This document shows, one piece after another, positions 24,966 to 34,717 of a stretch of 64,000 nucleotides of DNA (position 1 is its first letter; each line of letters starts with the position of its first letter). Location: the NCBI RefSeq assembly GCF_902460415.1, contig NZ_CABPTY010000002.1, positions 603,366 through 667,365 of the forward strand, written 5' to 3'. This DNA comes from Campylobacter_A concisus_Y. Its GTDB lineage: Bacteria; Campylobacterota; Campylobacteria; Campylobacterales; Campylobacteraceae. The position numbers and the translations under genes are program-made. Under the pieces are notes generated by a model. The model did no database searches and was not told where the DNA came from. It worked only from the letters and a program-made list of their open reading frames with translations.

Positions 24966-25378
24966 AGCTTGATGATATCGCTAGAATGGCAATCAGTGAG
25001 GTTAGCGCTGAGCTTGAGAAAATAGAAGCATTGCAAAGTAAAAAGCAAGAAGAGCTCGAGCGTGAGAATCTAAAAAAAGAGCTTTTGGCCATAGAGAATA
25101 ATGAAAATGCGCTAAATAACGAGCTAAAAGTTGAGGCAAATTTACAAAATGAGCAAGCGTTTGAAGTAAAAGAGGAACCAGTAAGTCCAATAAAAAATAG
25201 AGAGGTGAGCGAAGAGAAAATTTTCTTAGCAAACCTTGCTGAACGCATAGAAGTGCTTTTTGAAGGGCTTAAACAAACTAGTGAACAAAATCTTGCTTCA
25301 AGGCTTGAACTAACGACAAAATTTTTAGAATTTACCCTTGCAAATATCGAAAATAGACTCCAAAATCTCTCAAAATAA
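24962..25378 (+). CDS. Coiled-coil protein of unknown function
   Basis: The 138-residue protein is strongly charged and mostly helical, rich in Glu, Lys and Leu. It has a likely coiled coil over about residues 10-60 and a second helix at the end (LTTKFLEFTLANIENRLQNL). I chose the ATG at 24962, which overlaps the previous stop in ATGA, over the GTG at 24947. No signal peptide, membrane segment or catalytic motif is visible. The CCA-adding enzyme gene starts inside its end. Confidence 0.6.
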   Translation: MKLDDIARMAISEVSAELEKIEALQSKKQEELERENLKKELLAIENNENALNNELKVEANLQNEQAFEVKEEPVSPIKNREVSEEKIFLANLAERIEVLFEGLKQTSEQNLASRLELTTKFLEFTLANIENRLQNLSK

Positions 25379-26525
25379 GCCATTAGATGGCTCAAAAAAT
25401 GAGATAAAAATCAAGAATAAAATTTATAAAAATAGCGAGCTAGACTTTTTTAGATCGCTATTTGCCCCATTTACTTCACGTGTCTATCTCGTAGGTGGCT
25501 GCGTGAGAGATGCATTCTTGGGGCGAGAAATTTATGATTATGACATCGAAGTTTATGACATTGAGCCTACTAAATTTAATGAGCTAATGGCTAGCATTGG
25601 AGCGAGTGGCGTTGGCAAAAGCTACTTCATCTATAAATACAAAAACTACGACATTGGGCTTCCAAGAAGCGAGAGCAAAACTGGAAATTCACACAAAGAC
25701 TTTGCGGTAAGCTATATTAACGATCCAAAAACGGCGAGTCTTAGGCGAGATTTTACTATAAATGCCATGATGATGAATATCTTTAATGGAGAAATTTTAG
25801 ACTTTTACGGCGGGAAGCAAGATCTAGCAAACAAGACATTAAGGCACATTGATAGTGAAAAATTTAAAGAGGATCCACTAAGGGTGCTTAGAGGAGTGCA
25901 GTTTAGCGCGAGGCTTGATTTTAGCATAGCTGATGGGACGCTAGCTCTTATGAAAAGCCTTAGTTTGGAGCATCTAAGCAGAGATAGGATAAATACTGAG
26001 CTTATTAAATTCTTTCGCGCAAAGTATCTAGAAAAAGGAGCTTACTATCTTTTTGAGCTTGGACTTTTTAAAGAAATTTTTGGTATGCAAATTTCTATGG
26101 ACGATGGGTTTTTAAGTGATCTTAAGAGTGCTAGAGAATTTGTGGATGATGAGAGGCTATTTTTGTATCTTTTGTTTGGCAAATTTGAGCTTGACGCAAA
26201 TGAAATTTTAGAGAAAATGCGTCTGCCAAAGAGCTACTTTTCTATCTTAAAGCAGCCTTATTTTAAGTACATGCCAATCGATAAAGAGCTAATGCAAATA
26301 GCTCTAAATATGCCCATAAAATCATGGCTTGGAGCTTATAATAAAGAGCGGATAGAGCGTGCCAAGAAGCTTGGAATTTATGAGGTAAAATTTGATGCGA
26401 AGGTTGATGTAGCGGAAATTTTATCAGCTGGTTTTAAAAACGAAGAAATTGCAAAAGAGATAAAACGTAGGCAAGAGCTTGAAATTTCAAAATATCTAAG
26501 CGAGCGTAAGCCTAGAAAAGATTAG
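25338..26525 (+). CDS. cca: CCA tRNA nucleotidyltransferase / poly(A) polymerase-family protein
   Basis: The 395-residue class II nucleotidyltransferase carries VYLVGGCVRDAFLGREIYDY followed by the metal-binding D-Y-D. The family segments SLRRDFTINAMMMNIFNGE and LRVLRGVQFSARLDFSI are also present. It adds or repairs the CCA end of tRNA. The frame has no ATG before the conserved domain. The TTG at 25338, inside the previous gene, is the likely start, but a rarer codon further in is possible. Confidence 0.88.
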   Translation: MQISKIDSKISQNKPLDGSKNEIKIKNKIYKNSELDFFRSLFAPFTSRVYLVGGCVRDAFLGREIYDYDIEVYDIEPTKFNELMASIGASGVGKSYFIYKYKNYDIGLPRSESKTGNSHKDFAVSYINDPKTASLRRDFTINAMMMNIFNGEILDFYGGKQDLANKTLRHIDSEKFKEDPLRVLRGVQFSARLDFSIADGTLALMKSLSLEHLSRDRINTELIKFFRAKYLEKGAYYLFELGLFKEIFGMQISMDDGFLSDLKSAREFVDDERLFLYLLFGKFELDANEILEKMRLPKSYFSILKQPYFKYMPIDKELMQIALNMPIKSWLGAYNKERIERAKKLGIYEVKFDAKVDVAEILSAGFKNEEIAKEIKRRQELEISKYLSERKPRKD

Positions 26526-26599
26526 TCTTTAAAACTCTTAAAAGCCCATTTTGGCTAAAATAGGCTAGTTTATAACACTTTTTAAGGCAAAGAAAGCTT

Positions 26600-27079
26600 A
26601 TGTTTAACATAGTCCTAGTCTATCCTCAGATACCGCAAAATACTGGAGCTATCGGTAGAATGTGCGTTAATGCAAATTTAAAGCTACATATCGTTAAACC
26701 CACCGTGTTTGATTTGAGTGAAAAGGCTGTTAGACGAGCAGGGCTTGACTACTGGAAAATTTTAAATCCAAAAATTTGGGATAGTTTGGAAGAATTTTTA
26801 GAAGCGAACTTGAGTCACAAGGATAGATTTTTCTTCGCTACCACAAAGACAAATAGGCTTTACTACGAGGCTAGGTTTAAGCCAGGAGATTTTATATTTT
26901 TTGGTGGCGAGAGTACTGGGCTGCCAAGAGAATTTATGGATATAAATTTTAAAAACGCCATAACCATACCAATGGGAAAAGAGGGCAGGAGCTTAAATTT
27001 AGCTATGAGTGCTGGCATTATCGCGTATGAGGCGATCAGGCAAAATATCACTGAATTTGACTTTAGGAGTGAAATTTGA
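26600..27079 (+). CDS. trmL: tRNA (cytidine/uridine(34)-2'-O)-methyltransferase TrmL
   Basis: The 159-residue SPOUT-family enzyme methylates the wobble ribose in certain leucine tRNAs. It has the full small-family form: NIVLVYPQIPQNTGAIGRMC at the start, the knot motifs FFGGESTGLPREF and AITIPMGKEGRSLNLAMSA. The stop overlaps the following secreted nuclease-like gene. Confidence 0.92.
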   Translation: MFNIVLVYPQIPQNTGAIGRMCVNANLKLHIVKPTVFDLSEKAVRRAGLDYWKILNPKIWDSLEEFLEANLSHKDRFFFATTKTNRLYYEARFKPGDFIFFGGESTGLPREFMDINFKNAITIPMGKEGRSLNLAMSAGIIAYEAIRQNITEFDFRSEI

Positions 27080-28479
27080 GAGTAGTTTTTGCTTTGTTTT
27101 TTACCATTTTAGTGGCATTTGCGAGTGAAATTAGCATCGCAACTTATAATGTGCAAAATTTATTTGATTGCAAAGATGATGGTAGCGAGTATCTTGATTT
27201 TAAAGTAGGCGTATCAAAATGGGACTGCGAGGCGGCTGATTCAAAACTACAAAGGACAAGACAAGTCATAAATGCACTAAATACTGACATTATCGCACTT
27301 CAAGAGATCGAAAATGAGCAAGTTTTAAAAGCCTTAGTAAGTGATAGCGAGTATAAATTTGTAAGCTTTACAAAGGAGAAAAACTCGCCTGTTGGGCTTG
27401 GGCTTATTTCAAAGTTACAGCCAAGTGGCAGTGAAGTTTTTAAAGTTCCAAATGTAAAGACGAGAAATATTTTAAAGGTTGTTTTTGAGGTAGAAGGTAA
27501 GAAATTTAGCATATTTGTAAATCACTTTCCAACTTATAAAAATGGCATAAATATGCAAAAAAAGGCTGAAAAAACGCTAAGAACGGCTCTGGGTAAAGAG
27601 AAAAATGCAATTATTTTGGGTGATTTTAACTCGCCCTTTGGACAAAAATCTATCCTAAATGACATCATTGCAACGAGAAATTTTTATGATCTTTATAAAG
27701 AGCTTGAGCCAAAAGATAGATATTCTCACGCAGTGCATGGCAAAAAAAGAGCGATCGATCATGTTTTGCTTTCGCCTAGTTTTATGGAAAATGGCGATCT
27801 AAGCTATGTTGGTGGTAGTTTTGAAGTCTTTAAACCAAGCTTTGCAGTTGATGAAAAAGGCTTTGCAAAGAGTGACCTTTATTCGGATCACTTTGCATTA
27901 AAGTTTAAAATTTCAACTGATCCAAGTCCAGTGAAAAAAGGATTTGTAAGTAAAATTTTTAAAAAAGATGAAAACAAAGCCAACAAAAAAACAAGCGAAC
28001 AAAGCTATAAGACGGCTGATGTAGATACACTTTTTGATCATCCAGAAGCTGTACCAGTCGTGATTGAAAAAGCGGTTGTTATCTTAAAAGATAAACATGG
28101 CTTTATTATCTCGAAAAATCACCGTGGAATTTATGTTTATGATCCTAAAAATAGCGTTATTGTAGGCGAAGAGCTAGATGTTTTAGTAAGGCGAATGAAA
28201 ATTTATAAAGATGCGCTTGAAGTTAGCTATTATGAGATCATAAATGAGCATGGCACAAAAGATATTAGTGAAAATTTACTAGATGCATCGCAATTAAGCG
28301 AAGCTAGAAGCGGCGATGTCTTTGCTAAAATTTCGGGTAGACTAGAGAGGGGCTATCTGCATACACCATACGGTAAGATCAGGGTTTATAGTAAGAAAAA
28401 GTTAAAAGATGGCGAGTATAGTTTTGAAAACGCGAGAGTTAAAATTTACAAGAGAGAAAACCAAATCATTGTGGAGTAG
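27076..28479 (+). CDS. Secreted endonuclease/exonuclease/phosphatase-family protein
   Basis: The 467-residue protein starts with TTG inside the trmL stop and has a signal peptide of about 15 residues. Residues about 17-285 form the EEP fold, with TYNVQNLFD, IALQEIENEQV, NHFPTYKNG, ILGDFNSPFG and the final YSDHFAL. All expected metal and catalytic positions are present. The roughly 180-residue C-terminal part looks beta-rich, possibly OB-like (ARSGDVFAKISGRLERG). A periplasmic or extracellular nuclease is likely, though phosphatase activity cannot be excluded. Confidence 0.75.
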   Translation: MRVVFALFFTILVAFASEISIATYNVQNLFDCKDDGSEYLDFKVGVSKWDCEAADSKLQRTRQVINALNTDIIALQEIENEQVLKALVSDSEYKFVSFTKEKNSPVGLGLISKLQPSGSEVFKVPNVKTRNILKVVFEVEGKKFSIFVNHFPTYKNGINMQKKAEKTLRTALGKEKNAIILGDFNSPFGQKSILNDIIATRNFYDLYKELEPKDRYSHAVHGKKRAIDHVLLSPSFMENGDLSYVGGSFEVFKPSFAVDEKGFAKSDLYSDHFALKFKISTDPSPVKKGFVSKIFKKDENKANKKTSEQSYKTADVDTLFDHPEAVPVVIEKAVVILKDKHGFIISKNHRGIYVYDPKNSVIVGEELDVLVRRMKIYKDALEVSYYEIINEHGTKDISENLLDASQLSEARSGDVFAKISGRLERGYLHTPYGKIRVYSKKKLKDGEYSFENARVKIYKRENQIIVE

Positions 28480-28482
28480 AGA

Positions 28483-28635
28483 GTGCAAATTTTAGATATT
28501 TTTATGATTACGGTGTTTGTTTTATTTCTTATTTTTATGATAAGAGGCGTCATTTTGCAGTCACAGGAGAAGGAGAGGGTAAGAAAAATGGTAAGAGAAA
28601 AAAGAGAAAATTTTAATAAAAAGAGTGAAATATGA
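28483..28635 (+). CDS. Small membrane protein between the EEP-family gene and glyS (50 residues)
   Basis: A GTG at 28483, seven bases after GGAG, opens a 50-codon frame. The first half is a membrane helix (ILDIFMITVFVLFLIFMI). The second half is very basic and helical (EKERVRKMVREKRENFNKK). Its TGA overlaps the glyS ATG (ATGA), a sign of translational coupling. The same layout recurs in small membrane-anchored scaffold proteins, but I recognise no family. Confidence 0.6.
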   Translation: MQILDIFMITVFVLFLIFMIRGVILQSQEKERVRKMVREKRENFNKKSEI

Positions 28636-30650
28636 AAGAGTTATTATTAGAAATTGGAGTTGAGGAGCTTCCAGCGATACCCTTTTTAAGGGAGCTGCCA
28701 AATATCAATGCTAAATGGCAGGCTGTACTTGAAAAATATAATCTTGTAAGCCCTTTTAAATTTTATTATACGCCGCGTCGTTTGGTCTTTTTCCATGAGA
28801 ATTTTCCACAATCTCAGCCTGACAGCGTAGCTAGCTTTATCGGTGCGCCAAAGCAAGTAGCACTAAAAGACGGAGCATTTACAAAGGCAGCACTCAGCTT
28901 TGCAAATAAATGCGGCATAGATGATAGTGAGCTTAAATTTAAAGAGATAGACGGCAAAGAGGTGCTTTACTACGAAAAAGAGGTGAAGGGCGAGCTGGTT
29001 GCTAAGATAATGGGTGAGATGGTTGAAGAGTTTTTAAAGAGCCTTAGCTTTGGCAAGTCTATGCGCTGGGGCAACGGTGAGTTTGAGTTTATCCGCCCGA
29101 TAAGATCGTTTTTATGCTTGCTTGGAGATGAGGTCATTAAATTTAACAAATTTGGCGTAGAGAGCAGTAACTCTACCTATCCTCACAGAAGTATCAGCTA
29201 CGACAAGATAAAAATTTCAAATATAAAAGAGTATTTTGAAGGCTCAAAGAGCCGTGGTGTCGTGCTTGAAGCAGACGAGAGAGAAAAAATAATCCTTGAT
29301 GAGTTTGAAAAGATCAGCCAAAAAAGTGGGCTAAAGATCGAGATCGATAAAGACTTGTTGGCTGAAGTCGTGGCGATCACTGAGTATCCGACGGCACTTC
29401 TTGGCTCATTTGAAGAGGAATTTTTGGAGGTGCCAAGCGAGGTCATCATCACTTCTATGAAAGAAAATCAGCGCTACTTCCCAGTCTTTAAAGGTGGCAA
29501 ACTGGCAAATGGCTTTGTGGTTGTTAGCAACGCCATAACGCAGGACTATTCGCTCATCATCAAGGGCAACGAAAAGGTGCTAAGAGCAAGACTAAGTGAT
29601 GCGATGTTCTTTTGGCAAAGCGACCTAGCGCACGAATTTGGCCCAGAAAAACTAAAAAATATAACCTACCTAAAAGAGCTTGGAAGTATCTACGAAAAAG
29701 AGCTTAGAGAGCTACAAGTGGCTAAAAAACTAGCCAGCAACTACGATGAACTACTCAAAAAAGAAGCTGGCGAGTATGGAGCCAAGCTTGAGCGAGCTGT
29801 GATGTTAAGCAAGGCTGATCTTACAACGCAGATGGTTTATGAGTTTACCGAGCTTCAAGGCATCATGGGTGCTTACTACGCAAAGGCAAAAAATGAGGAT
29901 GAAGACGTCGTTTTGGCCATAAAAGAGCAGTATCTGCCAGACGGCGAGGAGGCACAGTGCCCAAGCAAGGTATTTAGCTCGGTTGTGGCACTTTCAAACA
30001 AGCTTGATACGCTAATGGGGCTCTTTAGTATCGGTAAAATCCCAAGCGGCACCAAAGATCCATACGCTCTAAGACGTGCGGCAAATGGCGTGATAAAGAT
30101 CGTTTTGGCACATAGTTTGAAATTTAACGTAAAAGAAATTTTAGAAGATGTCGCAAAAGACTATAAAAAATTTGATGTTGAAGTGCTTATAAATTTCATC
30201 CTTGATAGGCTCTACACCTTCTTTGACGCAAACGCTTCTATCGTAAAAGCATGCATAAAAAGCGGCGAAAAGGATATCTTGGAGCTAACCAAGATGATAG
30301 AGGCACTTGCTAAAATTTCAAGCGAGCCAAATTTTAGAGAGAATTTCTCGACATTTAAGCGCCTTGCAAACATCATAAAAGATGATAAATTTAGCAAGGT
30401 CGATGAGAGCCTCTTTGAGATAGATGCTGAAAAAGCCCTAAATGATGCATTTAAAGCGGTCAATAAGAGCCTAGCGTATGAGCCAAGGCTAAAAGCGCTA
30501 TTTGCCCTAAAACCACAGATCGATGAGTTTTTTGACAAAGTTATGATAAACGTTGAAAACGAGAAAGTGCGAAACAATCGCATCGCGATCATCGGTCAAA
30601 TTTATAGTGAGATACTAAAAGTAGCTGATATAAAAGAGATCAGCTTTTAA
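28632..30650 (+). CDS. glyS: Glycyl-tRNA synthetase beta subunit
   Basis: The 672-residue subunit of the alpha2-beta2 bacterial glycyl-tRNA synthetase binds tRNA. The N-terminus LLLEIGVEELPA, the segment KSMRWGNGEFEFIRPI, MKENQRYFPVF, and the HD-like stretch with VMLSKADLTTQMVYEFTELQ are characteristic. The C-terminal anticodon-binding DALR-like region covers about 560-670. glyQ is not in the window. A hairpin follows the stop. Confidence 0.96.
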   Translation: MKELLLEIGVEELPAIPFLRELPNINAKWQAVLEKYNLVSPFKFYYTPRRLVFFHENFPQSQPDSVASFIGAPKQVALKDGAFTKAALSFANKCGIDDSELKFKEIDGKEVLYYEKEVKGELVAKIMGEMVEEFLKSLSFGKSMRWGNGEFEFIRPIRSFLCLLGDEVIKFNKFGVESSNSTYPHRSISYDKIKISNIKEYFEGSKSRGVVLEADEREKIILDEFEKISQKSGLKIEIDKDLLAEVVAITEYPTALLGSFEEEFLEVPSEVIITSMKENQRYFPVFKGGKLANGFVVVSNAITQDYSLIIKGNEKVLRARLSDAMFFWQSDLAHEFGPEKLKNITYLKELGSIYEKELRELQVAKKLASNYDELLKKEAGEYGAKLERAVMLSKADLTTQMVYEFTELQGIMGAYYAKAKNEDEDVVLAIKEQYLPDGEEAQCPSKVFSSVVALSNKLDTLMGLFSIGKIPSGTKDPYALRRAANGVIKIVLAHSLKFNVKEILEDVAKDYKKFDVEVLINFILDRLYTFFDANASIVKACIKSGEKDILELTKMIEALAKISSEPNFRENFSTFKRLANIIKDDKFSKVDESLFEIDAEKALNDAFKAVNKSLAYEPRLKALFALKPQIDEFFDKVMINVENEKVRNNRIAIIGQIYSEILKVADIKEISF

Positions 30651-30656
30651 ATTTAC

Positions 30657-30692
30657 GCCAGCTTCAGGCTCTTGCCTAGGCTGGCTTTAAAT
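30657..30692 (+). terminator. Terminator after glyS
   Basis: GCCAGC (30657-30662) pairs with GCTGGC (30680-30685), and inner AGGC pairs with GCCT around TCTT. TTTAAATTT follows. It separates glyS from the convergent pseudogene. Confidence 0.65.
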
Positions 30693-30695
30693 TTA

Positions 30696-31910
30696 CTACC
30701 TAAAGATATCAAATTCTGGCTCATAAGCCTTAGTTTTTATTCCAAAATATCCAAGAACTGAGCTAAATATAAAATCATGCGAAAGACTTTCATTTTTTCT
30801 AATTTTTAGCCTTTTTAAAAGTTCTCTATCGCTTGAAAAGACGATGGCTGGGATGTGTTTTTGCTCATCTGGGGCGATGGAGTAAGGCAGACCATGTAAA
30901 TATATGCCGTTTTCGCCTAGGCTCTCTCCGTGATCTGAGAAAAAGAACATGGCAACTTTAAATTCATCTTTTCTTGCTTCAAGGGCGTTTATTAGCTCGC
31001 TTTGTAGATAGTCCTCATATAAAATGGTGTTGTCGTAGGTGTTTGCTATCTCTTCTGGTGTACATTTGTTTAGCTCGGCAGTGTCGCATGTTGGGGTAAA
31101 TTCTTTAAATTTGCTTGGGTAGCCTTTGTAGTAGATAGGGCCGTGCGAGCCTTGCAGATGTAGCACGATAAAGGTGGTGGAATTTGCATCTTCGATGACC
31201 TTTTTTGCTTCATTAAATATCACTTCGTCAAAGCCTTCTGCTCGATGATCTGAAGTATGGTTTTGATCAAGATTATTACAAACGCCCTTGCAACCGCCGC
31301 TATTGTTGCCAAAAAAGTATGTTTTTATGCCAAGTTTATTGATGATATCAACTAAATTTTCACGAGCTTTTGCTTCGCGGTTGCTAAAATTTTCTCGCTT
31401 TAAGTCTGAAAATAGGCAAGGCACGCTAGTCTCCGTGGCTGTTCCACATGAGTAGAAATTTGTAAAACTTACCACACCTTTTTGTTTAGTAAATTTATTC
31501 GTATCATTTTTGGCGTAGCCATTTAGTGAGTAGTTTCTGCTTCTTTGCGTCTCGCCAACTATCAAAACTAAAATTTTCTTTTTATCATTAGCTAGTACCG
31601 CATCATCTGCTACATAAGTAAAAGGTAGTGGTTTTTATGTGAGTGATTTTACTAGTTTTGTAGCTGAGTAGATGGGATAGTATGGGAGCAATACGGTCCT
31701 TAAATTCGAGTGTTCTCTAAAAAATGGTATAAAAATTTTAGGCGTTAATGAAAATATGATAGCTATTGCAACTATAGAAAATGAGATAATTTTTGCTCTT
31801 AATTTAAACTCATTAAATGCCAACAAAAACTAAGATAAAAATAATTGCAAATATAAGAAAAAGAGTATAAAAAAAGAGTGGATTATTTTATAAAAAGCCA
31901 TAATAATAGG
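30696..31910 (-). pseudogene. Phosphoethanolamine transferase (EptA/EptC type), decayed
   Basis: The catalytic sulfatase-like half is intact over about 290 residues: LVLIVGETQRSRNYS, the nucleophile region SCGTATETSVPCLFS, HLQGSHGP, FFSDHGESLGENG. Upstream the same frame continues but is interrupted by TAA at 31635-31637 (between KSLT and PLPFTY) and by TAG about 195 bases further upstream (before FLLAFNEF). Only two of the usual five membrane helices are recognisable. EptC-type enzymes decorate lipid A, flagellar rod protein and glycans; this copy is probably dead. The catalytic half has no good start of its own. Confidence 0.8.
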
Positions 31911-31952
31911 ACTCAAGTGTAAATGGCTAGAAAATTTAAATAAAAAATAAGA

Positions 31953-32240
31953 TTATTTTTTCTTGCCTTTGGAGTTTTTTGCTTCATTTTTTTTGACTTT
32001 CGCATTCTCTTTTATGCTAAGTTTTTCTTTAACTTTTTGCATATCGTTAAAGCCAATACCTTGGACTCTTTCAAGCTCATTGATACTTTTAAATTTATGG
32101 GCTTTTCTATATTTTATAATGTTTAACGCTTGGCCTTTACTTAGACCAAGCTCCATTAACTCGTTTTTGCTGGCTGTATTTAGATTGGCGCCATATGCAA
32201 TACTTGCGACTACTAAACAAAGTAAAATTTTAATCCTCAT
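31953..32240 (-). CDS. ComEA-like helix-hairpin-helix DNA-binding protein
   Basis: The 95-residue protein has a signal peptide (ILLCLVVASIAYGA) and then a ComEA-type double helix-hairpin-helix: NLNTASKNELMELGLSKGQA and INELERVQGIGFNDMQKVKE. The end is a lysine-rich tail. ComEA proteins bind incoming DNA in the periplasm during natural transformation, a trait common in Campylobacter. It follows the penicillin-binding protein gene by nine bases and precedes the decayed transferase. Confidence 0.82.
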   Translation of the reverse strand: MRIKILLCLVVASIAYGANLNTASKNELMELGLSKGQALNIIKYRKAHKFKSINELERVQGIGFNDMQKVKEKLSIKENAKVKKNEAKNSKGKKK

Positions 32241-32249
32241 CTTATCTTC

Positions 32250-34178
32250 CTAGAATAATAATCCATCATTTTCTTGATCTTGTATGATGTCATTTGCCGG
32301 TATATTTTGAGGTAGTGGTGAGTCGTTTGTGTAGTATTCGTCACTGCCACCATAATAGCCTTTATAAACACCATCTGGCTGCTCAAATGCACGTCTTAAA
32401 GTAGGATAAAGCTTAATGTAGCCTTCCATAAATTTCTTAAACACAGGTGCGGCTGTTCTACCACCGCCTTCAATCTTTTTCATAGGACTGTTGTCATCAT
32501 TTCCGTACCAGATTATCGCTTCGATGTCAGGCGAGTAGCCACAAAACCAAGCATCGATGTTATTGTTTGTTGTGCCGGTTTTGCCTGCTATTTGGATACC
32601 GTTTATTTTAGCGTTACGTCCAGTACCGTTATTTACGACATTTTGAAGAAGTGTCGTCATCAAAAATGCTTGTTCTGGTTTTAGCGCTTGCTTTCTTTGT
32701 GGTTCATAATCCATCGACGCACCAAAACTATTTTCTATATGCTTAATAAGTGTTGGCTCAACCATCTCGCCCTCATTTGGGAACATCGAGTAAAATTTTG
32801 CAAAATCAAGTGGTGAAATCCCAAAACTTCCAAGTGCGATAGATAAATTTTCTGGGATATCGTTAAAGCCCATATCAGTAAGCTGTTTACGAACCGAGCT
32901 AAGGCCAAGATCGTTTAGCAAATTTATGGTTGCGAGGTTGCGCGACTGGGTTATGGCTGATTTTATAGTGATATAGCCTTGAAAGCCACCACTATAATTC
33001 TTTGGCGTCCACTCTTTGCCATTTCCCATGTCAAATGTCCTAGCGATATCAGCCACTTGAGAAACGACTGAGTAGCCGCTATCAAGTGCTATTTGATAGA
33101 TAAACGGCTTAAAGCTTGATCCTGGCTGGCGCTTACTTTGAGTGGCGCGGTTATAGCTGCTTTTTGCGTAGTCAATACCGCCAATTAGTGCCAAAATTTG
33201 ACCACTTTGTGGATGAGTGACTACTATAGCTCCATTTAGGATTTCTGCATTTGCTTTTTTATCGCGCTTTAAAATTTCATTGTAGCCATAGACTAGAGCG
33301 TCTTGAGCGATCTTTTGAACATTTAGATCAACTGTGCTTTGTATCTTATAGCCACCAGTCTTTATATCGTCAAATTTCTTTGAAGCCTCTTTTATTATCT
33401 CATCGACTACGTAAGGAGCTTTATTTCTTGTGAGTGTATCGTCAAAGACTGCTGGCTCTTCAAGCACGCCTTTGCGGTACTCGTCCTCGTTTATCCAGCC
33501 GATGCTATACATTCTCTCAAGTACTCTATTTGCACGGCTAAGTGATAGGTCAAGGTGCTTTGTAGGATCATAGGTGCTTGGAGCTTTTGGCAAGCCAACT
33601 AGCATGGCAACCTCTTTTATACTGAGCTCATTTAGCTCTTTTCTAAAATATCCTTCAGCTGCTGTTTTTATGCCGTAGTAGCCATGTCCAAAATATACGT
33701 GATTTAGGTATCTTTCGATGATATCTTCTTTGCTAAGCTCGCTTTCAAGCTTCATGGCAAGCACTATTTCTTTTATCTTTCTTGTAAATTTCTTCTCACG
33801 GCTTAGAGCCAAATTTTTAATGAGTTGTTGTGTTAGTGTTGAAGCTCCCTCTACTAGCTTTCTAGCCTTGATATCTTTTATGGCAGCTCTTGCCATAGCT
33901 TCTACGTTTATGCCACCATGCTCAAAGTAGCTCGTATCCTCAATAGCCACGAGTGCTTCTATGACACGCGGCGGGATGTCGTTATACTTTACGTAAATTC
34001 TATTTTCTTCAAAGATATTTGCGATGAGTTCATTGTTTCTATCAAAAATTTGCGTTGTAAGCTTTGGTTTATAATCAATAATAGCGTAAGCATCAAATCT
34101 AACTTGTGAATAAAAATATAAAAATGCTCCGCCAAGTGAAATGGCAACTATAAAGATAAATGCCAAGATATATTTCAT
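32250..34178 (-). CDS. pbpA: Class A penicillin-binding protein 1A
   Basis: The 642-residue bifunctional murein synthase has one N-terminal membrane anchor. The GT51 domain includes AIEDTSYFEHGGIN with catalytic Glu80, GASTLTQQLIKN and YLNHVYFGHGYYGIKTAAEG. The transpeptidase domain contains the nucleophile motif GSSFKP, SRNLATI (SxN) and AGKTGTTNN (KTGT). It polymerises and cross-links peptidoglycan in the periplasm. It shares a minus-strand transcript with alaS, the membrane protein and maf, each overlapping the next by four bases. Confidence 0.95.
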   Translation of the reverse strand: MKYILAFIFIVAISLGGAFLYFYSQVRFDAYAIIDYKPKLTTQIFDRNNELIANIFEENRIYVKYNDIPPRVIEALVAIEDTSYFEHGGINVEAMARAAIKDIKARKLVEGASTLTQQLIKNLALSREKKFTRKIKEIVLAMKLESELSKEDIIERYLNHVYFGHGYYGIKTAAEGYFRKELNELSIKEVAMLVGLPKAPSTYDPTKHLDLSLSRANRVLERMYSIGWINEDEYRKGVLEEPAVFDDTLTRNKAPYVVDEIIKEASKKFDDIKTGGYKIQSTVDLNVQKIAQDALVYGYNEILKRDKKANAEILNGAIVVTHPQSGQILALIGGIDYAKSSYNRATQSKRQPGSSFKPFIYQIALDSGYSVVSQVADIARTFDMGNGKEWTPKNYSGGFQGYITIKSAITQSRNLATINLLNDLGLSSVRKQLTDMGFNDIPENLSIALGSFGISPLDFAKFYSMFPNEGEMVEPTLIKHIENSFGASMDYEPQRKQALKPEQAFLMTTLLQNVVNNGTGRNAKINGIQIAGKTGTTNNNIDAWFCGYSPDIEAIIWYGNDDNSPMKKIEGGGRTAAPVFKKFMEGYIKLYPTLRRAFEQPDGVYKGYYGGSDEYYTNDSPLPQNIPANDIIQDQENDGLLF

Positions 34179-34717
34179 AAAAATGCCTTTAATATTTTTA
34201 AATTTAGTCCCATGGCTGTGCTGGTTTCGCCGTGTTGGGAGATGATATATTTTTTATTAAAATTTTCTATCGTCATGGCTCCAGCCTTACCTTGCCACTC
34301 ATTATTCTTTATGTATTCATTAAGGTCATACTCGTCAAATTTTTTAAATTTATACGTAGTTCTACTTACGTTTATAAGCTCAAATTCGCCTAAAAATATC
34401 ATCGCCGTATAGACGCTGCATTCGTTACCGCTTTGTAAATTTAGCATGGCAATCGCTTCTTTTTCGTCCTTTGCTTTACCTAAAATTTTATCTCCACACG
34501 CCACACAGCTATCTGCAAAGAGCAAATTTTTAAGATCTATATTTTCTTTTAAAAATTGCTCTTTTTTAGCTTTTACGACATTTTGGACATAAATTTCAGG
34601 CTTTACATTTTTTTCTATCTTGCTCTCGTCAAACTGGAAAGAAATTTGAGTGAAATTTATGCCAGCATCTTTTAATAAATTTGCCCTTGTTGGTGAGCTT
34701 GAAGCGAGTGTTATCAT
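34175..34717 (-). CDS. maf: Maf-family nucleoside triphosphate pyrophosphatase
   Basis: The 180-residue protein starts ITLASSSPTRANLLKDAG, the standard Maf signature. It also has LLFADSCVACGDKILGKAKD and WQGKAGAMTIE. Maf enzymes hydrolyse dTTP, UTP or modified nucleotides to monophosphates and are linked to division control. The start overlaps the upstream membrane protein stop, and the stop overlaps pbpA. Confidence 0.9.
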   Translation of the reverse strand: MITLASSSPTRANLLKDAGINFTQISFQFDESKIEKNVKPEIYVQNVVKAKKEQFLKENIDLKNLLFADSCVACGDKILGKAKDEKEAIAMLNLQSGNECSVYTAMIFLGEFELINVSRTTYKFKKFDEYDLNEYIKNNEWQGKAGAMTIENFNKKYIISQHGETSTAMGLNLKILKAFL

